Source: Litoreibacter roseus (GTDB lineage Bacteria > Pseudomonadota > Alphaproteobacteria > Rhodobacterales > Rhodobacteraceae). From it: a stretch of 64,000 nucleotides of DNA. Of this stretch, positions 54,899-63,800 are shown one piece after another (position 1 is the first letter of the stretch; the number at the start of each line of letters is the position of its first letter). The translations under genes and the position numbers were made by a program. Under the pieces are notes generated by a model. That model had not been told where the DNA came from. It saw nothing but the letters and a program-made list of their open reading frames with translations, and did not search any database. Location: positions 372,001 to 436,000 of the forward strand of contig NZ_BLJE01000002.1 of NCBI RefSeq assembly GCF_009811795.1, written 5' to 3'.

Positions 54899-55648
54899 AT
54901 GTGGAAGACCTTACACTATCAACGCGCCCTAATTTCTGCCGGGCTGCTTATCCTTGTGAGCGCGTGTTCGCCAGCGCCAATCGAAACGGCAGTGAACGAT
55001 CCCCAAGAGGCGAAAAATCGCGGGACGCATCAGTTCAATCGTGACCTCGACAGCTTGGTTGTCCGTCCGACAGCAACGGCTTACGGAACGATCGTGCCCG
55101 GACCTGTTCGGACAGGGGTCAGCAACTTCGCGTCGAACCTGAACCTGCCCGGAATGGTGTTGAACGACCTCCTGCAGTTGCGGATCGAAGATGCCGGGGC
55201 AAACACGTTCCGCTTCCTACTGAATTCTACTTTTGGCATCGCGGGTATTCTTGATATCGCAACAGATGCCGGCCTTGAGGAACGTAGTACGGATTTCGGC
55301 GAGACCCTTCATGTATGGGGTGTCGAAGAGGGTGTTTACGCTGAATTGCCAATTGTTGGCCCAAGTACGGAACGCCACGCTTTTGGCCGCGTTGTGGACA
55401 CCATTTTGAATCCACTGAACTTTGTCATCGAAAATCCAGAGCGTTCCGCCGTAGCCGCCACAGGCATCGCCGCACGATTTGGTGATCGCTACCGGTTCTC
55501 GGATTTCATAGATTCGGTGCTATATGAGAGTGAAGACAGTTATGCTCAGGCCCGCCTGCTGTATCTGCAAAATCGCCGCGCCCAACTGAGGGGCGGTGCG
55601 GATGCTGAGTATTTCGACCCTTACGAGGAGCTATATGGTGAAGAATAA
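54899..55648 (+). CDS. mlaA: MlaA (VacJ) outer membrane lipoprotein
   Basis: A 249-residue lipoprotein of the MlaA family that removes mislocalised phospholipids from the outer leaflet. The lipobox is LVSAC, with cysteine near residue 22. The family sequence RGTHQFNRDLDSLVVRPTATAY and FASNLNLPGMVLNDLLQ are present. Start at 54899 gives a good signal peptide; a GTG at 54857 is possible. The stop is 14 bases inside mlaC, indicating coupling. The inner membrane MlaFEDB genes are not here. Confidence 0.93.
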   Translation: MWKTLHYQRALISAGLLILVSACSPAPIETAVNDPQEAKNRGTHQFNRDLDSLVVRPTATAYGTIVPGPVRTGVSNFASNLNLPGMVLNDLLQLRIEDAGANTFRFLLNSTFGIAGILDIATDAGLEERSTDFGETLHVWGVEEGVYAELPIVGPSTERHAFGRVVDTILNPLNFVIENPERSAVAATGIAARFGDRYRFSDFIDSVLYESEDSYAQARLLYLQNRRAQLRGGADAEYFDPYEELYGEE

Positions 55649-56243
55649 CGTTTTTACCCGTCGCACATTCATCGCAGGCGCTGCCGCGCTTTTGGCGACG
55701 TTCAATACGCGTGCAGCTAGCGCGTTGACCGGATCCGAGGCGGAATCATTGGTGGTACAAGCCGTCAACGACATCAACCGCATCATCGCATCCGGTAAGT
55801 CTGAGAATGCGATGCTTCGTGATTTTGAGCGCGTCTTTGCAAGCTACGCTGACGTGCCTACCGTTGCGCTCAGCGCGCTTGGCCCAGCAGGTCGATCAGC
55901 GTCCAACGGTGAAAAACGGGCCTATATCGGCGCGTTTCAGGACTATTTCACGCGAAAGTATGGCCGTCGTTTCCGGGAATTCGTGGGCGGAGAGATCACC
56001 GTGAACGGATCGCGGAAAACCAAGAGCTTTTACGAAGTGAACTCGATTGCAAGATTGCGCGGATCGTCGCCATTCCGCGTTGTTTGGCTTGTGTCTGATC
56101 GCAGCGGTAAACCGCAGATCTTCAACATTATTATCGAAGGTGTGAACACCCTGACGTCTGAGCGGGTCGAGATCGGCGCGATGCTAGATCGACGCGGGGG
56201 CGACATCGGCCGTCTGACGGCCGACCTCAAGAACGCCGGCTGA
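55635..56243 (+). CDS. mlaC: MlaC family phospholipid shuttle protein
   Basis: A 202-residue periplasmic lipid carrier. The N-terminal TRRTFIAGAAALLA has a twin-arginine motif, so export may use the Tat system, unlike the E. coli protein. The mature part matches the toluene tolerance Ttg2/MlaC domain, with SALTGSEAESLV and YFTRKYGRRFREF. It carries phospholipid between MlaA and an inner membrane MlaFEDB complex. The start overlaps mlaA, and the stop is two bases before that of the convergent penicillin-binding protein gene. Confidence 0.9.
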   Translation: MVKNNVFTRRTFIAGAAALLATFNTRAASALTGSEAESLVVQAVNDINRIIASGKSENAMLRDFERVFASYADVPTVALSALGPAGRSASNGEKRAYIGAFQDYFTRKYGRRFREFVGGEITVNGSRKTKSFYEVNSIARLRGSSPFRVVWLVSDRSGKPQIFNIIIEGVNTLTSERVEIGAMLDRRGGDIGRLTADLKNAG

Positions 56244-56245
56244 TT

Positions 56246-58423
56246 TCAGCGGCCGAGCAATCGGCCAAGCACATCGAGAATAATCTCTTCTGCGGTCGAC
56301 CCTCTGTCAGAACGGGGTCGGCCGTTTCCATTTTGGGAGCGGGGACGCCCGACCTGCTCTGGGATCGGTGGTGAAACCTGTGGTGGACGGGCGGGACGGA
56401 TCATCGGGAGCGGACCAGCCGGAATGCCTTCAGTGACGCGAACCATGGTTTCCTTGAAAATCTCTGTTGGCAGGCCACCGCCTGTGACGCCCGTCAGTGG
56501 GGTGTTGTCGTCGTACCCCATCCAGACGCCCACGACATAGTTCGATGTGAAACCGATGAACCATGCATCGCGTGCAGCCTGTGTTGTTCCGGTCTTTCCG
56601 GCGACCTCGCGTCCGGCGATCTGCGCCCGCGCGCCAGTGCCTGAATTTACCACCCGGCTCATCATATAGATCAACTGTTCGGCGGCCTGAGGTGTTATCA
56701 CCCGGTCGCCATAACCGCCGTTCTGGCCCATAAGCGGGCTGTTATCGCCCTTGAGACTGATCTCGGTTAGTCCGTACGGCGTTACGGCCCGGCCGCCGTT
56801 GAGGATACCTGCGTAGGCACCTGTCATCTCAAGAAGCGTGCTTTCGGACGCGCCGAGGGCAAGGGCCGGACCATCGGCGAGCGCGTTGTCGATCCCGAAC
56901 TCTTCTGCCACCCGGCGTACGTTGTCGCGCCCCACCTCTTCCGAGACCTTCACGGCGACAGTATTGACCGATTTCGCCAGTGCGGATGTCAGTGTAAGTG
57001 GTCCCTCATAGGTCCGCGAATAATTCTTCGGGCACCATTCTCCGGAGCCCGGTACATTCAGACAGACCGGCGCGTCCTCGACCACAGAGTCGTACTGAAA
57101 GCCAAAATCCATCGCGGCGGCATAGACAAACGGTTTGAAGGCGGAGCCTGTCTGGCGCTTGGCTTCTGTTGCCCGATTGAAAGCGCCCGTCACCTTTGCC
57201 TTGCGGCCACCAACCATGCCTCGCACGGCGCCGTCGGGCGACATAACGACAATCGCGGCTTGCGCCAAAGAGCCTTCGCGAACCTTATTTTCAAAAACAT
57301 AGTCCAGCGCATCTTCGGTCGCTTTCTGAATGCGGTTGTCGAATGTCGTCCGGATTACGACATCCTCCGTCGTATCGCGGGCCAAGAATGAAGGTGTGGT
57401 GTCCATGACCCAATCAACGAAATACCCGCCCGCCTGATCCTGCGCAACTTGGGACAGGCCAGCCGGTGCCGCCAATGCGGCAGCTTCTTCAGTTGGCGTA
57501 ATATAGCCCTGCTCCCGCATCAGTTTGAGCACGGTCGCCGCCCGGTCGCGAGACCGCTGGAGGTTGTTGGTCGGCGCGTAGCTGGACGGCGCCTTTAGAA
57601 GACCAGCCAGCATCGCAGCCTCCGGAATGCTGACCTTCGCCGCCGGTTTGCCGAAATAGCGTTGGCTTGCAGCCTCAAAACCGCGAGCGCCTGCACCCAG
57701 ATACGCCCGGTTTAGATACACCGTGAGGATCTCGTCCTTGGTGTAGCGGATTTCCATCGCGAGCGCGTAGATCGCTTCCTTCAGCTTCCGGGGGATGGTT
57801 CCACGACGGCAATCCGCCTCATATTCCGTTTCGGACTTCCATCTTTCCGGATCAAACTCGACACCAAGGCATAGAAGCTTCGCGGTTTGCTGAGTGATCG
57901 TCGACCCGCCATTGCCCGAAAGTGGCCCCCGGCCTTCCCTCAGGTTGATGCGAACGGCGCTGGCGACGCCGCGCGGGGATACACCGAGATGCCAGTAGAA
58001 GCGCTTGTCTTCGGTCGCAACGACGGAGTTTTTAAGCGCAGTGGCCACTGCGTTGGCGGAAATGGGCCCTCCAAACTGATCACCGCGCCATGCAAAGACC
58101 AAGCCATCCTGATCCAGAAATGTGACCGAGCCGCGCGTTCTGCCGTCAATGAGTTCTTCCACGGGGGGGATCTGCGTGGCCGTGTATGCAACAGCGGCGC
58201 CTACGATCAATGCGGCAACCGCCGTGATGCGCCAGAGAAAGCCGAATGCCAATCGCGCAAGGAAGGTGAATGGGAAAAGCAATGTCCCGATGAGACCACG
58301 CTTCTTTTTTGTCACGCGCGCCTTTCGCTTTGGCGCACGCTTCTTAGCGGCGGGTTTCGCGACCGTTCGCGAGTACCTTTTGTCCGCCACCAAGGGCGAT
58401 TTTTTCTTGCCGGATTTGGTCAT
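56246..58423 (-). CDS. Class A penicillin-binding protein (PBP1A-like)
   Basis: A 725-residue bifunctional peptidoglycan synthase. A basic cytoplasmic tail (about 1-45, rich in Lys and Arg) and one membrane helix (about 50-85) precede the GT51 transglycosylase (ATEDKRFYWHLG, the catalytic glutamate, and GGSTITQQTAK). The transpeptidase has active serine in TGSAFKPF, the SxN motif in AKSVNT and KTG in GKTGTTQ. The C terminus is proline-rich and probably disordered. Which E. coli PBP it equals cannot be told. It is divergent from glnK. Confidence 0.93.
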   Translation of the reverse strand: MTKSGKKKSPLVADKRYSRTVAKPAAKKRAPKRKARVTKKKRGLIGTLLFPFTFLARLAFGFLWRITAVAALIVGAAVAYTATQIPPVEELIDGRTRGSVTFLDQDGLVFAWRGDQFGGPISANAVATALKNSVVATEDKRFYWHLGVSPRGVASAVRINLREGRGPLSGNGGSTITQQTAKLLCLGVEFDPERWKSETEYEADCRRGTIPRKLKEAIYALAMEIRYTKDEILTVYLNRAYLGAGARGFEAASQRYFGKPAAKVSIPEAAMLAGLLKAPSSYAPTNNLQRSRDRAATVLKLMREQGYITPTEEAAALAAPAGLSQVAQDQAGGYFVDWVMDTTPSFLARDTTEDVVIRTTFDNRIQKATEDALDYVFENKVREGSLAQAAIVVMSPDGAVRGMVGGRKAKVTGAFNRATEAKRQTGSAFKPFVYAAAMDFGFQYDSVVEDAPVCLNVPGSGEWCPKNYSRTYEGPLTLTSALAKSVNTVAVKVSEEVGRDNVRRVAEEFGIDNALADGPALALGASESTLLEMTGAYAGILNGGRAVTPYGLTEISLKGDNSPLMGQNGGYGDRVITPQAAEQLIYMMSRVVNSGTGARAQIAGREVAGKTGTTQAARDAWFIGFTSNYVVGVWMGYDDNTPLTGVTGGGLPTEIFKETMVRVTEGIPAGPLPMIRPARPPQVSPPIPEQVGRPRSQNGNGRPRSDRGSTAEEIILDVLGRLLGR

Positions 58424-58483
58424 GCGCCTGCGCTCGAATGTTCTTGTTTTTCTTTCCTCATCTATAGGCGTTTCTGACGCGGA

Positions 58484-58571
58484 TGTAGAGCAAATCTACA
58501 AAAAGAAGCGTTCATGAAATGCTTATAAATTAATCTAAGTCTAAAATTTAGGCGTTTTTTGCATCAAATGC
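58484..58571. repeat. Three short dyads upstream of glnK
   Basis: TGTAGAGCAAATCTACA (58484-58500, six-base arms), CTAAAATTTAG (58541-58551, five-base arms) and GCATCAAATGC (58561-58571, four-base arms) lie in the AT-rich gap between the penicillin-binding protein and glnK genes. They may be regulator sites for glnK-amtB, for example for nitrogen control, but no known consensus fits well. Confidence 0.4.
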
Positions 58572-58679
58572 GCTCTGCTGCTCTTCCTGTGACGGCTTCC
58601 AATATTGCTGCCGCCTGCCAAAAGGGCAGTTTTCCTCCACGACGCGCCCGACCGACGGGCCAAGCGGAAGGGGAACAGT

Positions 58680-59018
58680 GTGAAACTGATAATTGCAGCG
58701 ATTAAACCGTTCAAACTTGAGGAGGTGCGCGAGGCACTGACCTCAATCGGTGTGCGCGGAATGATGGTGACCGAAATAAAGGGGTTCGGATCACAGTCCG
58801 GCCATACGGAAATCTATCGCGGCGCCGAATATGCGGTGAATTTTGTGCCGAAGGTGAAGCTTGAGATCGCGGTTAGCGCGTCCATGGCAGACCAGGTCGT
58901 CGAAACCATCGCAAGCACTGCAAAGACCGACAAGATCGGTGACGGCAAGATCTTCGTGCTCGATCTCAGCCAAGCTGTGCGCGTGCGGACCGGCGAAACA
59001 AATGAAGAAGCTCTCTGA
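58680..59018 (+). CDS. glnK: Nitrogen regulatory protein P-II (GlnK type)
   Basis: A 112-residue P-II protein that senses 2-oxoglutarate, ATP/ADP and uridylylation state and controls AmtB and nitrogen regulators. It starts at GTG (58680, VKLIIAAIKPFKLEEV) with AAGGGG just upstream. The T-loop contains GAEYAVNFVPK, where the tyrosine in the EYAVNF part is the uridylylation site. The C terminus has KIFVLDLSQAVRVRTGE. Linkage to amtB 27 bases downstream marks it as the GlnK type. Confidence 0.95.
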   Translation: MKLIIAAIKPFKLEEVREALTSIGVRGMMVTEIKGFGSQSGHTEIYRGAEYAVNFVPKVKLEIAVSASMADQVVETIASTAKTDKIGDGKIFVLDLSQAVRVRTGETNEEAL

Positions 59019-59045
59019 GCGCAAACTTTCCAGGGGAACACACTT

Positions 59046-60392
59046 ATGAAACTGCAACACCTGATACCTGCGGCGGTTGCTGCGCTGGCGCTGCCGGGGA
59101 TTGCGATCGCGCAAGACGCTGTGCCGGGCACTGACGCTTCGTCGGATTCCATCTTTATCTTCAACTCGCTGTTGTTTCTGATCGGCGGCTTCCTTGTGTT
59201 TTGGATGGCTGCAGGCTTTGCAATGCTTGAAGCTGGACTGGTACGGTCCAAGAACGTCACAACCCAGCTGACGAAGAACATCGCGCTCTTCTCACTGGCG
59301 GCGATCATGTACTGGCTGATCGGGTACAACGTGATGTACCCGCTTGGCAGCTGGTCCATTGGAACGGATGAAACCGGCGGCTACCTTGGCGCATTCGGTG
59401 TTGCCATCCTTGAGGCAGTCGGTGTCACGCGCGACGGCGCTGATGACTATGGTTACGCATCCACAGGCTCGGACTTCTTTTTCCAATTAATGTTCTGTGC
59501 AACAACAGCGTCGATCGTCTCGGGCACGCTGGCTGAGCGGATCAAGCTATGGCCATTTCTGATCTTCACGATTGTGCTGACCGGACTGATCTATCCGATC
59601 CAGGCGTCCTGGAAATGGGGCGGCGGTTTCCTTGATACGCAATGGGGCTTCCTCGATTTTGCTGGCTCCACTGTTGTGCACTCTGTCGGCGGTTGGGCCG
59701 CGCTCGCGGGCGCACTGATCCTTGGACCACGCCTTGGCAAGTACAAAGACGGTCGGGTGAACCCAATGCCCGGCTCTAATCTGGCACTCGCGACCCTCGG
59801 CACGTTTATCCTGTGGCTCGGCTGGTTCGGCTTCAATGGCGGCTCGCAGCTTGCGATGGGCACGGTGGGTGATGTCTCTGACGTCTCACGCATCTTTGCC
59901 AACACCAACATGGCTGCGGCTGCTGGGGCTGTGACAGCCTTGATCCTGACACAGCTGGTCTATGGCAAGGTTGATCTGACGATGGTCCTGAACGGTGCGC
60001 TGGCCGGTCTTGTGTCGATCACCGCTGAACCGCTGACCCCAAGCCTGTTCATGGCGCTGGTCATCGGTGGCGCTGGTGGTGCAATCGTTGTCTTCACCGT
60101 CCCAATGCTGGACCGCATGAAGATCGATGATGTTGTTGGTGCGATCCCGGTTCACCTGATTGCAGGTATCTGGGGAACGATGGCGGTTCTGCTGACCAAT
60201 AGCGATGCGACATTCATGGGTCAGTTGATGCCGATCATCATCATAGGCGTGTTCGTTTTCGTCGTCTCTTCAGTGGTCTGGTTCATTTTGAAAGCGACAG
60301 TTGGTATCCGAGTATCTGAAGAGGCCGAGGTCAATGGACTTGATGTCTCAGAACTTGGAATGGAGGCTTACCCGGAGTTCTCCAAGGGGTAG
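59046..60392 (+). CDS. amtB: Ammonium transporter AmtB
   Basis: A 448-residue ammonium channel with an N-terminal signal peptide (ending near IAQ, residue 23) and eleven membrane helices. Family signatures are AGFAMLEAGLVRSKN and the later GALAGLVSITAE, with the DTQWGFLDFAGSTVVHSVGGW stretch that includes a pore histidine. The cytoplasmic tail binds GlnK, encoded just upstream. Expression is expected under nitrogen limitation. A strong terminator follows at 60415-60444. Confidence 0.96.
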   Translation: MKLQHLIPAAVAALALPGIAIAQDAVPGTDASSDSIFIFNSLLFLIGGFLVFWMAAGFAMLEAGLVRSKNVTTQLTKNIALFSLAAIMYWLIGYNVMYPLGSWSIGTDETGGYLGAFGVAILEAVGVTRDGADDYGYASTGSDFFFQLMFCATTASIVSGTLAERIKLWPFLIFTIVLTGLIYPIQASWKWGGGFLDTQWGFLDFAGSTVVHSVGGWAALAGALILGPRLGKYKDGRVNPMPGSNLALATLGTFILWLGWFGFNGGSQLAMGTVGDVSDVSRIFANTNMAAAAGAVTALILTQLVYGKVDLTMVLNGALAGLVSITAEPLTPSLFMALVIGGAGGAIVVFTVPMLDRMKIDDVVGAIPVHLIAGIWGTMAVLLTNSDATFMGQLMPIIIIGVFVFVVSSVVWFILKATVGIRVSEEAEVNGLDVSELGMEAYPEFSKG

Positions 60393-60414
60393 CTAGTTCT
60401 AACGTAACAAGAGA

Positions 60415-60444
60415 AAGCCCGGATCACAGGATCCGGGCTTTTTT
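60415..60444 (+). terminator. Rho-independent terminator of glnK-amtB
   Basis: AAGCCCGGATC (60415-60425) and GATCCGGGCTT (60430-60440) form a perfect 11-pair stem with a four-base loop (ACAG), ending in six T (60439-60444). It lies 22 bases after the amtB stop and before the convergent trxA stop. Confidence 0.93.
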
Positions 60445-60468
60445 CATTCCGACAAAATGTGAGGGGGT

Positions 60469-60789
60469 TTAGACGGTCTCGTCAATCCAGCTTTGAAGAG
60501 CTGCTTTCGGCGCTGCGCCCACTTTGTTCGACACCACTTCGCCGTCTTTGAACATGAACAGTGCCGGAATACCGCGCACGCCCATCTGAGCGGGTGAGTT
60601 TGGATTTTCATCCACGTTCACCTTCACGATCTTCACCTTGCCTTCGTATTCAGCGGAAAGCTCTTCAAGGGCCGGGCCGATCTGCTTGCAGGGTCCGCAC
60701 CATTCGGCCCAGAAGTCCACGATCACGGGCACATCGGCTTTGCGCACCTCGGCATCAAAGGTATCGTCTGTTACTGCAACGGTTGCCAT
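60469..60789 (-). CDS. trxA: Thioredoxin
   Basis: A 106-residue classical thioredoxin. The active site is [12 protein letters not shown] with cysteines 31 and 34, followed by the cis-proline in GIPALFMF. It reduces disulfides for ribonucleotide reductase, peroxiredoxins and others. It is 21 bases downstream of addA in the same direction, the common alphaproteobacterial order, and may be cotranscribed. The convergent amtB terminator lies beyond its stop. Confidence 0.97.
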   Translation of the reverse strand: MATVAVTDDTFDAEVRKADVPVIVDFWAEWCGPCKQIGPALEELSAEYEGKVKIVKVNVDENPNSPAQMGVRGIPALFMFKDGEVVSNKVGAAPKAALQSWIDETV

Positions 60790-60810
60790 GTCTGGCCCTC
60801 CGGAAAAATT

Positions 60811-63800
60811 TCAGTTGGTCTGAACGTATGAACTGCCCTCGGATGGGTCAAGATATATGGCATCTCGCAGCGCGGACCTCACGATGTCGTGCGGCAGTGT
60901 CATGAGCGTGGCCGTTTTCGTCCAAAGGATTGCGGTTGCTATCTTTTTCCCGGGATAGATCTGTTCCAGCGCTTCGGCATATGCACCCATTTGCCGCAGA
61001 AGCCCGTCCGGCGTGTCGGCCGCGCGCTCCGGAACAACGAAATTCGACTTGAAATCCACAGCGAGAATTCCGTCCTCTGTGATGATGAGACGGTCAATCG
61101 AACCATAGATTCGCGCGCCGTTAAGGGACGGAAGGCTGGCGGAGACCGGCACTTCAGCAAGCGTATCCGGCGCAAAGATATCCGTCAGTTCTGGTGCGCG
61201 GAGCACGGCGAGAGCTTCAGCCAGCAGACCCGACTCTGCCAATGGACCCATACGCGCAAGCATCGCGAGACCACGGTCTTCGCGCTGCTCATCGGGGAGG
61301 GGGGCTAGATGTTCGAGAAGCAAGTGTACCGCAGTCCCGCGTTCTTTGCCGTCATTTGGCTCGGATGTCTTGTCCCTGAAAATCACCTTGGCGCCGCCCA
61401 GATCGGACGGCGCGTATGTTTTAGAAGCCGGTCGTGGCGCAATTGTTGATGCATAAGCCCAGTCAGGAAGTGCGCTTTTTTCTGCCATAACAAGCTCGAC
61501 CGTCTGATGGCGCTGCGGTTCGGGCCAGCTTAGATGTGAAAGGCGCAATGCCACCTCTTGCTCCTGGGGCTGAGTTGCACCGGCGCGTGCCATGCCATCC
61601 TCAAGGATCTGATACCAAGTGCTCCGCGCGGTCTTCGGCACTTTCCCCGCACCACAAATCACCAACCAGCTTTCTGCCCGTGTCATTGCCACGTAGAGAA
61701 GTCGCATCCGCTCTTCATCCTGACGCGTTTTGATCTGGTCGCTGACGTCTTGAATACATTTGGGCATTTGTTCGGATGGTGGCTTCCAGAGCGGCAGCCC
61801 ATCAATAACGAAGATCTCGTCGCGCACCGGCTTGGCGGCTGTCAGGGTTTCGGGCAGGATCACAATAGGTGCTTCCAACCCTTTGGCCCCATGCACAGTC
61901 ATGATACGGATCTCATCGTTCGATCCGTCGAGTTGCCGCTTGATTTCCAGCTCGTCCGCAGCAAGCCATGCCAAAAACGAAGTGAGGTTCGGGACGGAGG
62001 CTTGTTCGAACCGTTGTGCCTGGTCCAAGAGCGCCGCAATCCCTTCCTCTGCTGCTGCGCCCAGCCGGGCCACGATGCGTTCACGCCCGCCATGTCGGGT
62101 GAGCGCGCGCTCTAACAGATCGTAGGGGCGCAGGAAGTCTGCCTGATCCCGGAGGTCTTTGAGCATCGCGTGGACCTGCGGAAACCGCTCTCGATGTTCT
62201 TCAAGCGACTGACGCAGGTAGGAGGGTCTGCCATGGGCCAAGTCATAAAGCTCCGCCTCGCTCAGACCGCAAAGAGGGGATCGCAAAACAGTGGCCAGCG
62301 AAAGATCATCCTCGGGCGTTGCGAGGTAAGACAAAAGCGCGGTCAGATCCTTCACGCCAAGTTCTGCACCGACTTTCAGACGGTCCGCGCCCGCAATCGG
62401 CAAATCCGCATCCTTGCACGCGCGCAAAAGCTCTTTGAACAACCCATTAGAGCTGCCCCGGCCCTGCACAAGGATCAAGAAATCGCTTGCCCGGATCGGT
62501 CGGGTCACTTTGGTGGTCTCGCCGCCATGTTCCTCAAGTTGGGTGATCCGCCCGGACTCAAGCTGTTCCTTGATGAAGCGGGCAACGTTCCGCGCCAATC
62601 TAACCGAGTGATGGTCGGTGCCCAGAATATCAACCGGGTCAAACCAGTCCCGCTCCGGTTCGGCTTCTTCCGGTTCGACCACGGGCCAAAGATCGACACG
62701 GCCTGGAAGTGCTGACTTGAATGCGTGATGAAGTAGCTGGTCACCCATCCCTTTCCGCAGGTCTTCCGTGAATGTTGCGTCGACAAGCTGCAGGACGGGC
62801 TCTGCAGATCGGAAAGAATAGAGAAGGTCCTGCTGTTGTAGATCTTGGCCCAGATCAGACAGCGCCGTGTTGAAGTACTCCCGCATGGTATCAAAGGCCG
62901 CGGGATCCGCGCCTTGGAAGGAGTAGATCGACTGTTTTGGGTCGCCCACGACAAATATTGTCCGGGCCTGTGGGCTCTGTGCGCCAACACCCGACGTGAA
63001 TTCTTGAGCGAGTAGTTGCACGACGTCCCACTGCGCGGGCGAGGTGTCCTGCGCTTCGTCCACCAAGATGTGATCCACGCCACCGTCCAACTTGAACAGC
63101 ACCCAGGATGCGACCGCGGGGTCCGTCAAAAGCGCGCGAGCTTTCAAAATCAGATCATCAAAATCCAGCTGTGCGGTGCGCAATTTGTATTGGGCGAGCC
63201 GCTGCAGGAATACCCCTGCGAAAGCATACAAGATTTGCGTGCGCCTCAGCGCGCGCGCAGCAAACCGATCGTCTCGGGCATCGGCTATGCGATTTCGGAA
63301 GTCGTCGAATGCCTCGGCAATCGGACCAAGTGCAACTTTGACGTCTTTGGTTGGCTGAAATTTCTTGGGTGTGCCGCCGGCAGTCAGAAAAAGACGCTCC
63401 AATGTTTGCGACGCTTCCAAGTCCGGCACTGATAGATCGAGCACTGACAAAGCGGCGGCGAGCGCTTGGTCGCTCTCCTTCCCGTTTTTTAGTTCTTTCA
63501 CGACGTCACTGACAAGCGCGTCCTCGCCGCCGATGAATGCCCTTTTGGCCACGGCGGCCTCATCTGCACGGGGATCCAAACCAAACCACTTGGCCAACGC
63601 TTCAAGAGAAGCGCTCTGAAATGCCGCTGCATTCTTGGCAATCTCGCCAAGCATTTTATCCGTGTCGTCGCCTCGAAAGTGCTCTGCGAAAGCAGAAAAT
63701 ACATCCGGGCAGTCTTCGGCCATTTGGTCCAGAATTTCGGAGCGCGCAAGCTTCGTTGTCCGGTCATCCATCTCGCGAAAGTTTGGGGAGACGCCCGCCT

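Noticed and set aside
58424-58679. A sigma-54 promoter before glnK
   Set aside because: I looked for the paired GG and GC elements and found no convincing match.
61558-62115. A 185-codon plus-strand open frame inside addA
   Set aside because: It mirrors conserved AddA sequence, and its composition is typical of an antisense frame.
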